Below, piece after piece: positions 33,360 through 43,985 of a stretch of 64,000 bases of DNA; within the stretch, counting starts at the first letter, position 1, and each line of letters begins with the position of its first letter. The stretch comes from Acheta domesticus (Eukaryota > Arthropoda > Insecta > Orthoptera > Gryllidae), in the NCBI GenBank assembly GCA_031308135.1, contig JAHLJT010009419.1, positions 59,938,768 to 60,002,767 of the forward strand. The letters are read 5' to 3'. The position numbers and the translations under genes were made by a program. A model generated the notes under the pieces. That model was given only the letters and a program-made list of their open reading frames with translations, had not been told where the DNA came from and did no database searches.

Positions 33360-34184
33360 ATCGCATGCAAAATGAACGCTCAGAAACAAGAGCGCGAAAT
33401 GACAATTACAAAAACAAAGAGGACAGAAAAAAATCAGTAACTCATCGTACTCTGTAGACGAGCACACTCCTTGCCGGCCGTGTCGACAGAACCCTTCCAC
33501 TTCACACTTGTGGCTACCTGCAGTCACTCAGCAAAGAACAGAGGTCCTTACCCTCTAATGGCCACGCTACGACATATGTTCAGTTCTCTAAACAATTTCT
33601 TAATTTTATTGATATTTGTAGAAATAGTTGCTCAATTATAATCAATGTTGTTTTAGTAAATCTGGAGGAATAGTTTCCGGGGAGTGTCCAATACGATTTT
33701 GAGCATGGACACCTGAGTACTTAAATTTGTCCCTGTTATTTCTTTTTCCTTTCCTAATTTTGAACATTAGTTTTCCTTCATTGGGATTGGGCGGTCGACG
33801 GCCACTGCTGATCCGATTGATCAGCTGCTTACTCGTCTCGTTATGTTTCTGCATTTCATTTCTGACGCTGCTAGAGGTCTCGCACTCGCTCGGCTCCGGA
33901 ATTCAATATCAGGAATCAAAATGTATAGATAATGCTTGAAAATGGGGCATTTTGTTGTGCTGTTGATTTTATTGTTGAATGTTTGAAAATTCCAAAAGTT
34001 AGAAACAAAGCGAGAAAGTACACGCAAATGTAGAATCACTAGTTTTATTTTGCTTCGAATTTACTTGATTCTCTATTTTATTTTTTAGGGTTAGTACGTG
34101 GTATTTTGAATGCCACAAATATCACGAAAACTAAAAATGTGTAATTCTAATTGAAAATAAAAATCTGTAAAATTTTACTCATCT
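33360..34184. other. Unassigned DNA
   Basis: Several 70-75-codon frames without recognisable domains (for example a basic one at 33642-33854, -). Nothing else seen. Confidence 0.45.
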
Positions 34185-34458
34185 GTAAAACAGACGGACG
34201 GACGGACGGACGTTTTGCTTTCAATTGGTTTTTCGTTATCAAGGACTTACAAAACAAGGATTCTGCCTACACCACGTGTTAGGGGATTTTTTTCTTAATT
34301 TAGCAACTGGATTTATCTACTTTTCGTTATCAGGGCCCGGCAACGAATATTTTTCTGCCAAAAATTCCCCATTTTTTCGCACAGCGTTACATAACTTTCC
34401 CTATACTACGTATATTGCTCCGTGTATACGTACGTATTCAGGAAAGTAAAAAACACAG
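34185..34458 (+). repeat. R303 repeat, copy e (3' region only)
   Basis: Begins with a (GGAC)n run (~34192-34211) and continues with TTTTTCGTTATCAAGGACTT, ACGTGTTAGGGGATTTTTTT, CGGCAACGAAT, CATTTTTTCGCACAG, GTATACGTACGTATTC and the terminal GGAAAGTAAAA. It matches 60330-60587 throughout. The 74-codon frame here is repeat sequence. Confidence 0.85.
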
Positions 34459-35050
34459 CCATCTCGGGCACAACACCACAGCCACAGCACTATCAGGTCG
34501 GCTGCGCGGGGTATCCTATTGAAACTCTTTAATTTAATGCATTTATTGCACATTTTCCGGCAGATATTGTGTCCAAATCTCTTTAGAATGTGATTGGATT
34601 CTAAAAATAAATGCAGATGCATTGAAATACGTTGCAAACGGATTAACACCTCACTTTTCATATTTTTCCCCCAACTAGCTACGTTAATGCATCTGAGCTT
34701 ACATCAAAACGGTCACTTGCGAGACACCAGTGAGTAAACAGTTGTGAATGTTTATTTCCTTATTACCTTTGAAAAAGCGTTTGAAGTGATGACTACGACC
34801 TACAACATTGTCCCATATCGTAGCAAAGCGACGTTAGAAGTTGTTCAATGTAGGAATACAGGCCCCACGAACAGTCGGTTAAAATTAAAATTCAGAATGG
34901 TGCCAAGAAATAATTGCCTATATATTTGCAATGAAGTTCACTAAAACGTGTTCCACCAAAGGGAATTGTTTGGAGCACGCAGAATATAATGCTTTGTTTT
35001 TTTCTGGTTTGAGACACGTCTGTATTCAATAACTCGTATCGAAAATGAGT
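34459..35050. other. Unassigned DNA
   Basis: Nothing recognised. Confidence 0.5.
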
Positions 35051-35058
35051 CAGAGATG

Positions 35059-35388
35059 CAGTGGAGGATCCAGGAGGGGGGCAGCATGGGCCCCATGGCC
35101 CCTCCCAGAAGACCTAGAGTTTTCATTTGTTATCTTCCTTTATTTGGCAAAATGGATTTAAATATTAATTTGTTATAATTATGTAATTATTTAAAAAAAT
35201 ATTGCGTAGTATTGGAAAGTAAATTTAAAATGTATTTTGTATAGTAAATATTGTTAAGTAAATTAAAAAAGAAGGCATAGTGTCAAATAATCACTACAAA
35301 AATAATATACAATGTATTATCAAAAGTTCAGTATTTAACAAAAATCTATGATGGCCCCCTCCAAAATGACCGGCTGGATTCACCCCTA
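35059..35388. mobile_element. Non-autonomous hAT-like element (330 bp)
   Basis: Left end CAGTGGAGGATCCAGG and right end (reverse complement) TAGGGGTGAATCCAGCC are imperfect inverted repeats of the CAGNGGNGGATCCAG type seen in many hAT elements. A GGGGCCAT-like block is symmetric further in. The 8-bp flanks are CAGAGATG and TAGAGATA: six of eight match and both differences are transitions, as in an old target duplication. The interior is AT-rich and non-coding. Confidence 0.75.
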
Positions 35389-35391
35389 TAG

Positions 35392-35470
35392 AGATAGGTC
35401 TCAAACTCGAGGACCTCCCGGTCACAGGCATAGCAGTGCCGCCCTGAGACATCTCAGCTGATGTTCCTAT
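35392..35470 (-). repeat. SINE1 tRNA-like head, minus strand
   Basis: On the minus strand this reads TCTCAGGGCGGCACTGCTAT, then GACCGGGAGGTCCTCGAGTT, matching the head of SINE1 at 5290-5365. The body does not follow, so this is an isolated head fragment next to the hAT-like element. Confidence 0.65.
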
Positions 35471-36107
35471 GGTCGTTAGGCTCATGCTTAAGGAGGAGCC
35501 CTTGGACATTATCTGATTCTCTCCAGAACGACCCCTCCAGCAGGAGCTTATTCATGTTCCATTACCCACCATCAATGTCACCTGTGCAATAGCTTACCTA
35601 ATGGAGCTGGCATATGCCGCCTCTCAATTAATTTCCACCCCAGCCATATCGGAAGATATAAACAGCTGCTGACGTCGCCAACTAAATTAGGACAACGTAC
35701 CCTAACTAAATTAAAGAGCTGTCTCCAACCCTCGACGTTTGAAAAGTATTTTCTCTTTAGAAAACAAAAATAGCACGGGGCTGTGCTACATGCTACAGTT
35801 TGCTTTTTCATGAAGTTCAGCGAGATTCTGAAAAACACTTAAAGGTGAATGTAGATGCCTGCTGACAATAAAGATCAAAGTAACTCTAGTGATAATTATT
35901 GCTGATGTGGAAATAATAGAAAACATGTGACCACTTTGAACAGAACTATTTGAACAGAAAATAAACAAGAAATATCTCCAGATATTTTACTTCATAGTCA
36001 ACCATCAAGAAAAAAGGAAAGGACATCATATACATTTTATTGTGAGTTGTGTGAAAATATGTTTTGCCGTGGATCCGAAACAACCTGTGGTTCAAATTCA
36101 AAATATA
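35471..36107. other. Unassigned DNA
   Basis: No gene or repeat recognised. Confidence 0.5.
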
Positions 36108-36517
36108 CGGGGTGATTCAAAACGTATTTCAAACAAGTATGCATTCAAAACTAATATCAGAACAGCGTGGCGGTGTCTGACGGAAAGAAAACGTACTTAA
36201 GTTTCAATCCATTGCCACTTGATTGCACGTGCAGTACTTTAGCCTCTGGAATGCCTTTTGTTCAGTTGGTACCAAAATAGCGAGCCAGGAGCAGAAAGTT
36301 TTTCAGTTGGCCACCACGATCACCAGATTTAACACCCTGTGACTTTTTTGTGGGGGTTTATTAAGGACTATCAAAACATCTGGATGAACAGGAAGATCTG
36401 ATCACCAGTGATGTAGTGTCAGTGACAACGGACATGCTCGCTCGGATTCGGGAAGAATTAGAGTACCGCTGTGAAATTGTCCGTACCGCCAATGGAGGAC
36501 ATATTGATCATTTATAG
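36108..36517 (+). pseudogene. Mariner-like transposon remnant
   Basis: The left end CGGGGTGATTCAAAACG follows a TA. After ~200 bp, 36308-36517 encodes WPPRSPDLTPCDFF, a stop (TAA at 36362-36364), then DMLARIREELEYRCEIVRT and NGGHIDHL before TAG. WPPRSPDLTPCDFF is the motif around the third catalytic acidic residue of mariner/Tc1-type transposases. Most of the transposase is deleted and I find no right end. A dead, internally deleted copy. Confidence 0.85.
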
Positions 36518-36519
36518 TA

Positions 36520-37945
36520 AACTTTAGACCTTCGTAAATAAGTGTGCAACATGTTCATAATTGTAGAACTTCAATGTTCCAAAATATTCTTTCTTTATAC
36601 GCAATATTGAAATGTTTTTCTTCAAAAATAGCGATTCATGGCAAGTAATATTCCAAGAGCTTCATATATTTTCAAACAAAACTCTGTAGTGTTTTTTCCA
36701 ATCAAGGACCACAGAAAGACGTATACAGTGATCATTTGTTTTTGTCGTTGTTGTCGTCACCATTGTCGTTGTCGTCGTCGTTAACGCCGCGTCCTCGGTC
36801 CGAGGAGCTTAATACGTATTGCCAAACTAGACGCAGTATTCAAATTGTCTAATTTTTGCAGCGATTGGAGTCAGCGACCTTTAGATTTGTGTCTAGATTT
36901 TCTGTATGCTTAACGTCGCTCACAAACAACATTGGAGAATTTATTTAATCTTTATACTAAATAACTCCGTCGAACGTAAAAAAAATTATATATTCTTGTA
37001 ATTCTCTTCACGTTATCATTTCTCGTTGCACCTCAAAAGGTAGATAGTTCCTTTTAAAAATCAAAAATAATTTCACTTTAAAAAAAATAAGGACACGAGA
37101 TTCAATGGATCTACTGCGTATTAATTATAACTTGATTCAGTAATGAACAATCCAACTGCTAGAGTCGTACAAGTGATGTCGAAAACCTATCGCCCTTCGC
37201 AATCCGGACATAGAACCTCGTCGTCTACGTGTCATTTATGGACTTTGAATTCTTATGCCGAAATACACTCCCAGATCTATAGATAAGTAAACGGTGTTTG
37301 CAGAAGAAACGCCAACTGTTTCCTGTGCTTTACCCCGACTAAAAAGTCTGAATATGTTTCGGACATGCGAAGATTGTATATCAAAACGAGTTCACCTGTT
37401 CCGACGACAGGGAGTAAAAATACGATGCGTGCGCTTGATATCGCGACTCGTGAACAACACCTGCCTGTGCTTGACAGGAGACACGACGCCAGTGGCTGCT
37501 TTCCCCGACAGCGAACGATGAAACGTCCTCATTCCACTGGCGCGTTTTGCATCCTTTTGCTTTCGGTGTTGAAACTGGATGAAACAAAAAATCGCTTATA
37601 TCTAAGAAAAGGGATTTCTCTTGCGCCAGTATTTTGATATCGTGTAGAGGGCAGATCATATTCGATCACTACTGTACAACGTGCGGAAATCACACAATCG
37701 AATATTTATTTATTTCCCATAATGTATTTTTACTTTCTAGCCTTACTGCGTACTTATGTAGTAAAGAGAAAGTATTGTGGTGTATTGATTGATTGTGTTG
37801 TATTAATTAAGAGCGGCAGAAATAGGCGATTTTTTTGACAGAAAAACTCGCATAGTGTGACCCTGGTATCAAAAGGGTGATAAATCCTGCTCTTATGTGG
37901 AGTAAATTACTTCCTCTAACTCGTTGCGTAGTTAGAATCTACGTT
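36520..37945. other. Unassigned DNA
   Basis: A GTC/GTT trinucleotide-type run occurs at 36738-36781. Open frames of 75-92 codons near 37294-37659 have no recognisable domain. Confidence 0.5.
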
Positions 37946-37949
37946 TGGT

Positions 37950-38520
37950 ACTTCCTTGATACCAAAAAATTGATTGACGCCCAAACGTCTGTGTGTAGTC
38001 AAGGCTAGATTTTGATTTTTGGAGGTGCTTTACATCAAGTGTCAAATAGGTCTAGCTCAAAATTCCGTATTTTCAGAAACGCTCAAACGCCATTTTCTCA
38101 TAAATAGTTTCAATTTTTTTCTTCAAACTTTTAGAGCGGTTAGCGCTAATTGCACTCTTTAATACGACGTAAAGTTCATTTTGATATTTTTTTGTGTTTT
38201 CAAACATTACACAAATGTAATTTTTTTGAAAGGTTTCTCAAATTTTTATTATGCAGATTACCAGCAATTTGTAAACATTATATTTATGAATGTAAGTGAT
38301 TTAAATGACTTCAAATGAAGTTTCTCAAAAGTTTTCTCTAAAAAAGAGCTTCAAATTTTACATTTTTAATAGCGCTTAAACGCCATTTTCATAAAAGCGG
38401 CTACAAATTTTTAAAAGAAAATTGCCATTTAGGATGAGGTTTTTGTGTTCTGTAATATTCTAAAATTAAATTTCCGTTCTATCATTAGGAAACCGAAAAA
38501 TTAAGAAAATGCCAAAAAAT
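37950..38520 (-). repeat. R303 repeat, copy f (monomers, minus strand)
   Basis: On the minus strand it shows the R303 monomer blocks: TGAACTTTACGTCGTATTAA, TTAGCGCTAACC, AAAAGTTTGAAGAAAAAAAT, GAGAAAATGGCGTTTGAGCG. A second unit with CGTTTAAGCGCTAT follows. About two monomers; unique ends not seen. Confidence 0.75.
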
Positions 38521-39046
38521 GTACTTTGGGCGGCAATAGATGGCAGCTGGTTTTCTCAATATTTATCAAAACTACATCTTCAAAAGGTCATGCTTAATTT
38601 GTTGAAGATACCAGTAGTTTTTCTATAATTTCGTGACAAACATAATAGCCCACTGCAAATTTACTGCGCTTTAGACAGCCGGATGCATCGTAAATTAGAA
38701 TTTGCAATTTTGTATATTATTTCTTTGTTCGTTTTTACATTCGACCTGTAGTTATACATTTACACTTTAATCTTTAAAGAAATTATTTCTTTTCAAATAT
38801 TGGAAATAAAAATTGCTAACTCTTTAAGGGAGTGTTGACAATGCAGGAACGCAACAATTGAATTCCGTTCCGCTCTCGCGAATTTCTGTGAATTATTTGT
38901 TATTGTTGTGACTTAATAGAGCTGTATGGTACCAGATTTATTTTTTCAATACAAGTTTACAAAACTTTTGTATTACATTTTTATGCAGTTGTGGAATTCA
39001 CATAGTTTTGTCAACACTGCGACGGAAATAGTGAATTGTTCGCAGT
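38521..39046. other. Unassigned AT-rich DNA
   Basis: Nothing recognised. Confidence 0.5.
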
Positions 39047-39341
39047 GTGTAAGATACATACAGGTAGGTGTGTAGGTGTGTTCACTCCCAGTCTAAAACT
39101 GAAGCTGATGTGAGGCTAGTTCTCACAGTTCTGGCATATAAGTGCTGCGATCTTTGGGTCTCATTTGGACAGGGTCGTGATTGGTCGTGTAATGTGTAAG
39201 AGCCACAGTTTCAGATGTGGTCTTAAGATGTAAATCTTACACGGTCCAAACCGATCGTGCGAACCGTACGGATAAGCGGGCAACTGACTTCAGAAAATTT
39301 GTCCCAAAGGCGGCTAGTTGACACACCTATGTATCTTACAC
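39047..39341. mobile_element. TIR element (295 bp), MITE-like
   Basis: The ends GTGTAAGATACATA and TATGTATCTTACAC are perfect inverted repeats, with GGTGTG just inside both ends. Inside, a further TAATGTGTAAGA and AATCTTACAC echo the ends. Non-coding. No clear target duplication. Confidence 0.6.
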
Positions 39342-40205
39342 CGTGGTTGATCGCTTCTTGGTTGAATTGGATGTTTTCAAATAGTAGCTAAGATGCCAGT
39401 AGGGCAGAAAATGCAATATTTCAATTCTACATAGCTGCTTCTAATAATACGGGAAAGTATGTGCTGTTATAGCACCGCTTGTTTCAAATAATCATTTTTT
39501 AAATAGGGTACATATTTTTCAAAAAGCGTGAGAATATATATTTCTAGAACAATTTATTGATTATTAGTTGATGTAACAATATTGCTAATCATAAAGTCTG
39601 TAAATGTTACATTTATCTAAATGTATTAATGTTTGTAAATTAAAAATTAGTGTTAATCTATACATTTCCATCACAGTTAAGGTTCAAAGCATATAATAAA
39701 CACGTCAGGTATACGAAAATTAATACAAAAGTAATTAAACTATATTATCGATATATATCGAGGCTTTGCTTAAGCTTACCCATGTGTTTAACGGTAATAT
39801 GCATTCTGAATGCGGATTTTAATGCATGACAGACGTAAACGAAATTCACCTGAAAGGGTGGACGGCTTAAAACAGGAATGTCAAGGTCGCGGGCAAGGTA
39901 ACTACGAATAGCTTACTGTAGGTCGTGGCCACTACGTCCGGAGAAACTGGTGCGAGACTTAAAAGTACATTTTGTAAAAATTTTGTTCATTCAAAATGCC
40001 CAGAAATTTTACTAATTATCGGTATAAATAAAAATAAGGTCAATGGTAAAACCTATGCACTAAATATGATGCTTCTATCTTTTTAACGTCACATTGAAGA
40101 AGTGAAAAAAAGTGTTGACCAATCGGAAGGGGTCATGCTATTTTAGGCCAATTTCACGTAGAATTACCCAAATGCTGAACTTTTAGAACTGTTAGGAAGG
40201 ATTAG
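39342..40205. other. Unassigned AT-rich DNA
   Basis: Nothing recognised. Confidence 0.5.
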
Positions 40206-40209
40206 TGTA

Positions 40210-40305
40210 GGTAAGTGGCTGGTGATGTAGGGGTAATGTATCTGGCGTGTTAATTCTATGGATCTCAATTCGATTTCCATCGCGGAAATAATTTTTTTTG
40301 CTGGT
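40210..40305 (+). repeat. Possible degenerate tRNA-like SINE head
   Basis: GATGTAGGGGTAATG (A-box-like) and ATTCGATTTCC (B-box-like, about 40268) are spaced as in a tRNA-derived head, and a T run follows. No body family recognised. Confidence 0.35.
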
Positions 40306-40439
40306 TGGAAACACATTTGCAGGTTCATGGATTTTTATATTGTTGATAGCCGTTACAAATTGTGCAAGAAAGTATTTGCTGTTGAAGCAACTAGTTTAAC
40401 GTTGTAAATGATAAAAATTATTAAGGTCGAATCCATCCG

Positions 40440-40697
40440 CCATCTGAAGAATTCTAGCAGTCGGCTGCTCTGATCGGTAGTTTTCAGTGGTTTCTTCGAT
40501 CAACATCAGGCGAATGCCGGAGCAGTACCCTAACAAGCTGGTCAGGAACCACGCGTGATCTTTGCTTCGACTTTCTTGTCCAATCATCACCCCTTACTTA
40601 CACACATACGCACTGCACTACCACATATGCCGGAGATCAGTCGGAAGCTTAGAGCTTGTCCCGGCTGGGGAAGTGCCCCGCTGCTGGGAAATACAGC
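40440..40697 (+). repeat. SINE1 copy, internal part
   Basis: Starts in the body (GAATTCTAGCAGTCGGCTGC), continues GATCAACATCAGGCGAATGC and GGAGCAGTACCCTAAC, and stops after GCCCCGCTGCTGGGAAATAC. Both head and tail are missing. The 102-codon frame at 40562-40870 begins here and is not a gene I can support. Confidence 0.85.
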
Positions 40698-43265
40698 ATG
40701 AATATGATCGGGGGAAACCAAGAAAACTCCAGATCAGAGTGGAATGCGTCCCGGATTTCATCTCCATAGTTGATGACGTCATCCCAGCCAGCTACGTCAC
40801 ACTCAGGGACCGGAATTCGGACGAAAGAAATAGACTTGTTCAGATCGCTATAGAAATAACGGTTAAATAGTTCTCTGAATACCAGCATCGTAAAGGATGT
40901 GTTACGACGCTATAAATCGTTCATAAAATGTCACTTTATGGTCCCATTATATAGGAACCATATCAACGAATTCTGATGACATGCTTGACGATATTTTCAT
41001 TGCCGGTCTCGTTTATGCGCTACTGCATACGATTGAAGTGAAATCAAGAAAATTTCTCGCCCTTATTTCAATAATTTTTACAATGTTATTCTAAAACAGT
41101 CAACGAATGCAAATGCAAAATGTCATGTTATCAGTATTACTGTGTAGGTTTATAACGTGAATTTAATGAGACGATATATCATCTCGTGAGCATCACTTTT
41201 AATATTTTTTATTTTACCTTCCATGTTTAAATGTTTTATTTTTAGTTTATTCGTTCACTTTGTTTGAAATTAAATAAATATTGAGCACTTTGCCAAATAG
41301 TTCCTTGAGGCAAAGAATCTAATATTGGATCAATAATCGCGGACAAATTTATTGCAGTTTTTGACAAATATAAAAAATAATGTAAGGCAAGTGCCATTAC
41401 ACTTCAAAACCGAGGGTTCGTTTTCGTGCCTCGAAGATGACTTCTCAAGCACGCTCAGGCCGTGCCCGTATTGAATCCTTTCATTTTTTGTGTCACAAGC
41501 CAACAAATGTTCGGAACTTATTTCAAAGGTTGAGGAAACGGAAATGAAGAACGGAGGAAGAGAAAGAGAAGTTGTAAGAGAAAGAAAAGGGAAGGGAAAA
41601 AGAGGATAAATACAAGTAAAAAATAATTAAAAGGAAGATAACCATTACTATAATCTAATTTAATAAAAGGAAAAGAAATTAGCCCAATGCTCTCTTCTGG
41701 GGGAGAAATTCAAGGCTGTTAGTACAGGTGTAATAACCTTTAGTGTAAAAGTAAAAATTCAGCAAACGACTTAGAACGCTTCCAAGAGATGCTTTATTAT
41801 AATGTCAACTTATTCCCCAAATCGATGTCTTATGAACCCTGTCCTGAAAGAACGAAGACCTGAAGGAAAGAAGTCATTGGCCTATCGTACAAGTACTCAT
41901 TACAAATCAGTACCCGTTTCTGAAACTATTCTGACTGGGAAATAACCAACATTCGTGTTCTCACTTTTCATTACAATTAGTTACTCAACTATTTTACACA
42001 AACTGGTGTAAGACTAATAGATAGAGAGCTTTTGAGGCATGTCTTGTTTTCTCTCTTCTGAATTGGTATCAAAATAGAAATTATCCGGGGTTACAAAATA
42101 CAATTTTATAAATAGATTTATTGAACAGTCACGATCAATAAGAGCTTTTTGCCAAGTTTTATTATTTCAGGTGCCGTCTGGGACTCATGACTATTTCTTA
42201 ATCCATTTATTTTATTAATTTTTTAAGTGTCGGAAACTATCAAAGAAAAGACAAAACTATCACTAAGAATTAAAAAGGTTTTAATAATAAAGATGCTAAA
42301 TGATGAAAAGTAACTCCTTACCTAAACAAAGATATTCGAAAACTGTGCTGGGGTCAGTCGTTGACCCCCCCCCGCCGCCTTCGGTACTATTTAGGTGTGT
42401 GTCCAGATGGTCCCCTGCTGAATTTACAGAAGAAAATGTCTTTCCCTATTGAATTTACAGAATAAAATGGCTCCTCCTCCCATTTATCGTTATTCGTAGT
42501 ATGACACTGCATCTACATTAATGTTAGTTTATGTTTATGATCCATGTTAATACTCGTTTTACGTGCAAGTTAAATGGTGAAGCGGAATACCAGTCTTAAG
42601 GTCTGAAAACTGCTATTCAATGAAGCTAATTTTATTCATTATAATTGTTATTTTGGCTGAATGCATATTTTCAACACGTACGCTTTAGATATTTTAAGAG
42701 TATATTTCATATTCTGGAAAGAGTTCGGCTGGGATTGGAATCTATAGGCACAAACAGTAGGTAAGGAAACATGAGTTCATCAAAATAATTGTTCTATTCT
42801 TTCTAACTATTGGTATCTTTTAGTCATCAAATATTATCACGTAAAATGAAAATATTGAAGAGAGAAAACACGTAACTGACTTTAGGTGAGAGTTCAAATT
42901 TAATCTTGGTAACAACACATAAACATTGTTTGTGAGCGAGAGAGAGAAAAAAAAAAGAGAGTGTGTGACAGAGAGAGGATGAGAGAGATAGACAGTGAGG
43001 GGGGGAGTGTGCGAGTGTGTTCCAACTTCGCAGAAAAGGTTGAGGCTTTATTCGAAATAAGAGACCCGTACAATTGCCGCGGGCTGCAGCAGTGATGCTT
43101 TTAGCGGCTGGTTGGGAGTTATTTTAATTAACGGACTTTTAAAACCAAACTAGATGCTAACCACCGGAAACGCCGACCGCTGCACTTCTCATTAAAGCAT
43201 ATTTTGACCCCGAGCCTTCTTCATATACTCGTAGTGCCAGACGAATGCATTCACTTACCATTTTT
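40698..43265. other. Unassigned AT-rich DNA
   Basis: Near 42419-42478 the phrase GAATTTACAGAA(G/T)AAAATG is duplicated 32 bp apart. A poly-C run is at about 42366-42375 and a purine-rich GAGAGA tract at about 42936-43010. A 57-codon tail of the 40562-40870 frame has no recognised motif. Confidence 0.5.

Positions 43266-43268
<3 letters not shown>

Positions 43269-43320
<52 letters not shown>
43269..43320. repeat. (TTA)n microsatellite
   Basis: About 17 repeats of TTA. Confidence 0.95.
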
Positions 43321-43321
<1 letters not shown>

Positions 43322-43552
43322 CATCACTGTGACTCATCTATCTTAGGAGGCGGTATACATCGATCGTTGTCGATGTCCAATAAACTGCGTGTTTACTATA
43401 ACGTGACGTCATTGATTTTAACATGGCTTTCAGATATTTTCAATATTTGGCGCATTTCGAAACTCTGTTGGACATAACTTCATTTGTGAAATATTAAATA
43501 CCACTCGTGCTTTGGAAATTCTCAGATAATCCCTTCCTCCCTTCGTGAGTCA

Positions 43553-43605
43553 CGGATTTATCGACAATACCACGAGTGCTTTGGAAATTGTCGATAAATC
43601 CACGA
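43553..43605. repeat. Short hairpin inside a local direct repeat
   Basis: GGATTTATCGACAAT (arm) and its perfect reverse complement ATTGTCGATAAATCC flank CGAGTGCTTTGGAA. The phrase TACCAC(T/G)(C/A)GTGCTTTGGAA also occurs upstream at about 43499, so the region combines a direct and an inverted repeat. Confidence 0.7.
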
Positions 43606-43769
43606 CCTAAAAATGAATTTTTTGACATGATTTGCTATAGGCGCATTATTTCACTCTCACCAAGGCTTATGATGAATGCCAATCTTATTTTTTATCTACA
43701 GAACCTTCGGAAATGATTACCTTCAAAATATTTTTTTTGTACGGCCTCCCTAATTTATCTGCGGTTGTG

Positions 43770-43985
43770 ACCCGGCGCGGGGCAGGGCCGTCGCGGCGTC
43801 GGCGGTGGGAGGTGGCGCTCCCTCGTGTCCCCGTTGCGGGGGTGGGGGCCGAGTTGCGGCGGGCGGCGGAGAGATGCCGCGGCGGGCGCTCCGCCCTGCC
43901 GGAGCCTCAGCGGGGGCTCTGCTTCCCGGCGTTCTTTCTCGCCTTTGCAATCCGAGACTGCGATTCACCCTCGGGTCCGTGATAT
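43770..43985. other. GC/CpG-rich island
   Basis: An abrupt ~215-bp GC-rich block with many CG dinucleotides (GCGGCGGGCGGCGGAG, CCGCGGCGGGCGC) between AT-rich flanks. Open frames of 70-133 codons cross it on both strands (for example 43805-44206, +) and are Gly/Arg/Ala-rich at first. It could be a CpG-rich promoter or first exon. I see no TATA box, initiator or domain that proves this. Confidence 0.55.

Noticed and set aside
33642..33854. Basic 70-codon minus-strand frame as a small DNA-binding protein
   Set aside because: Basic composition alone is not evidence, and I recognise no motif or context.
41400..41460. GAGGGTTCG as a possible tRNA-like head
   Set aside because: No A-box and no matching body. 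The motif alone is too short.
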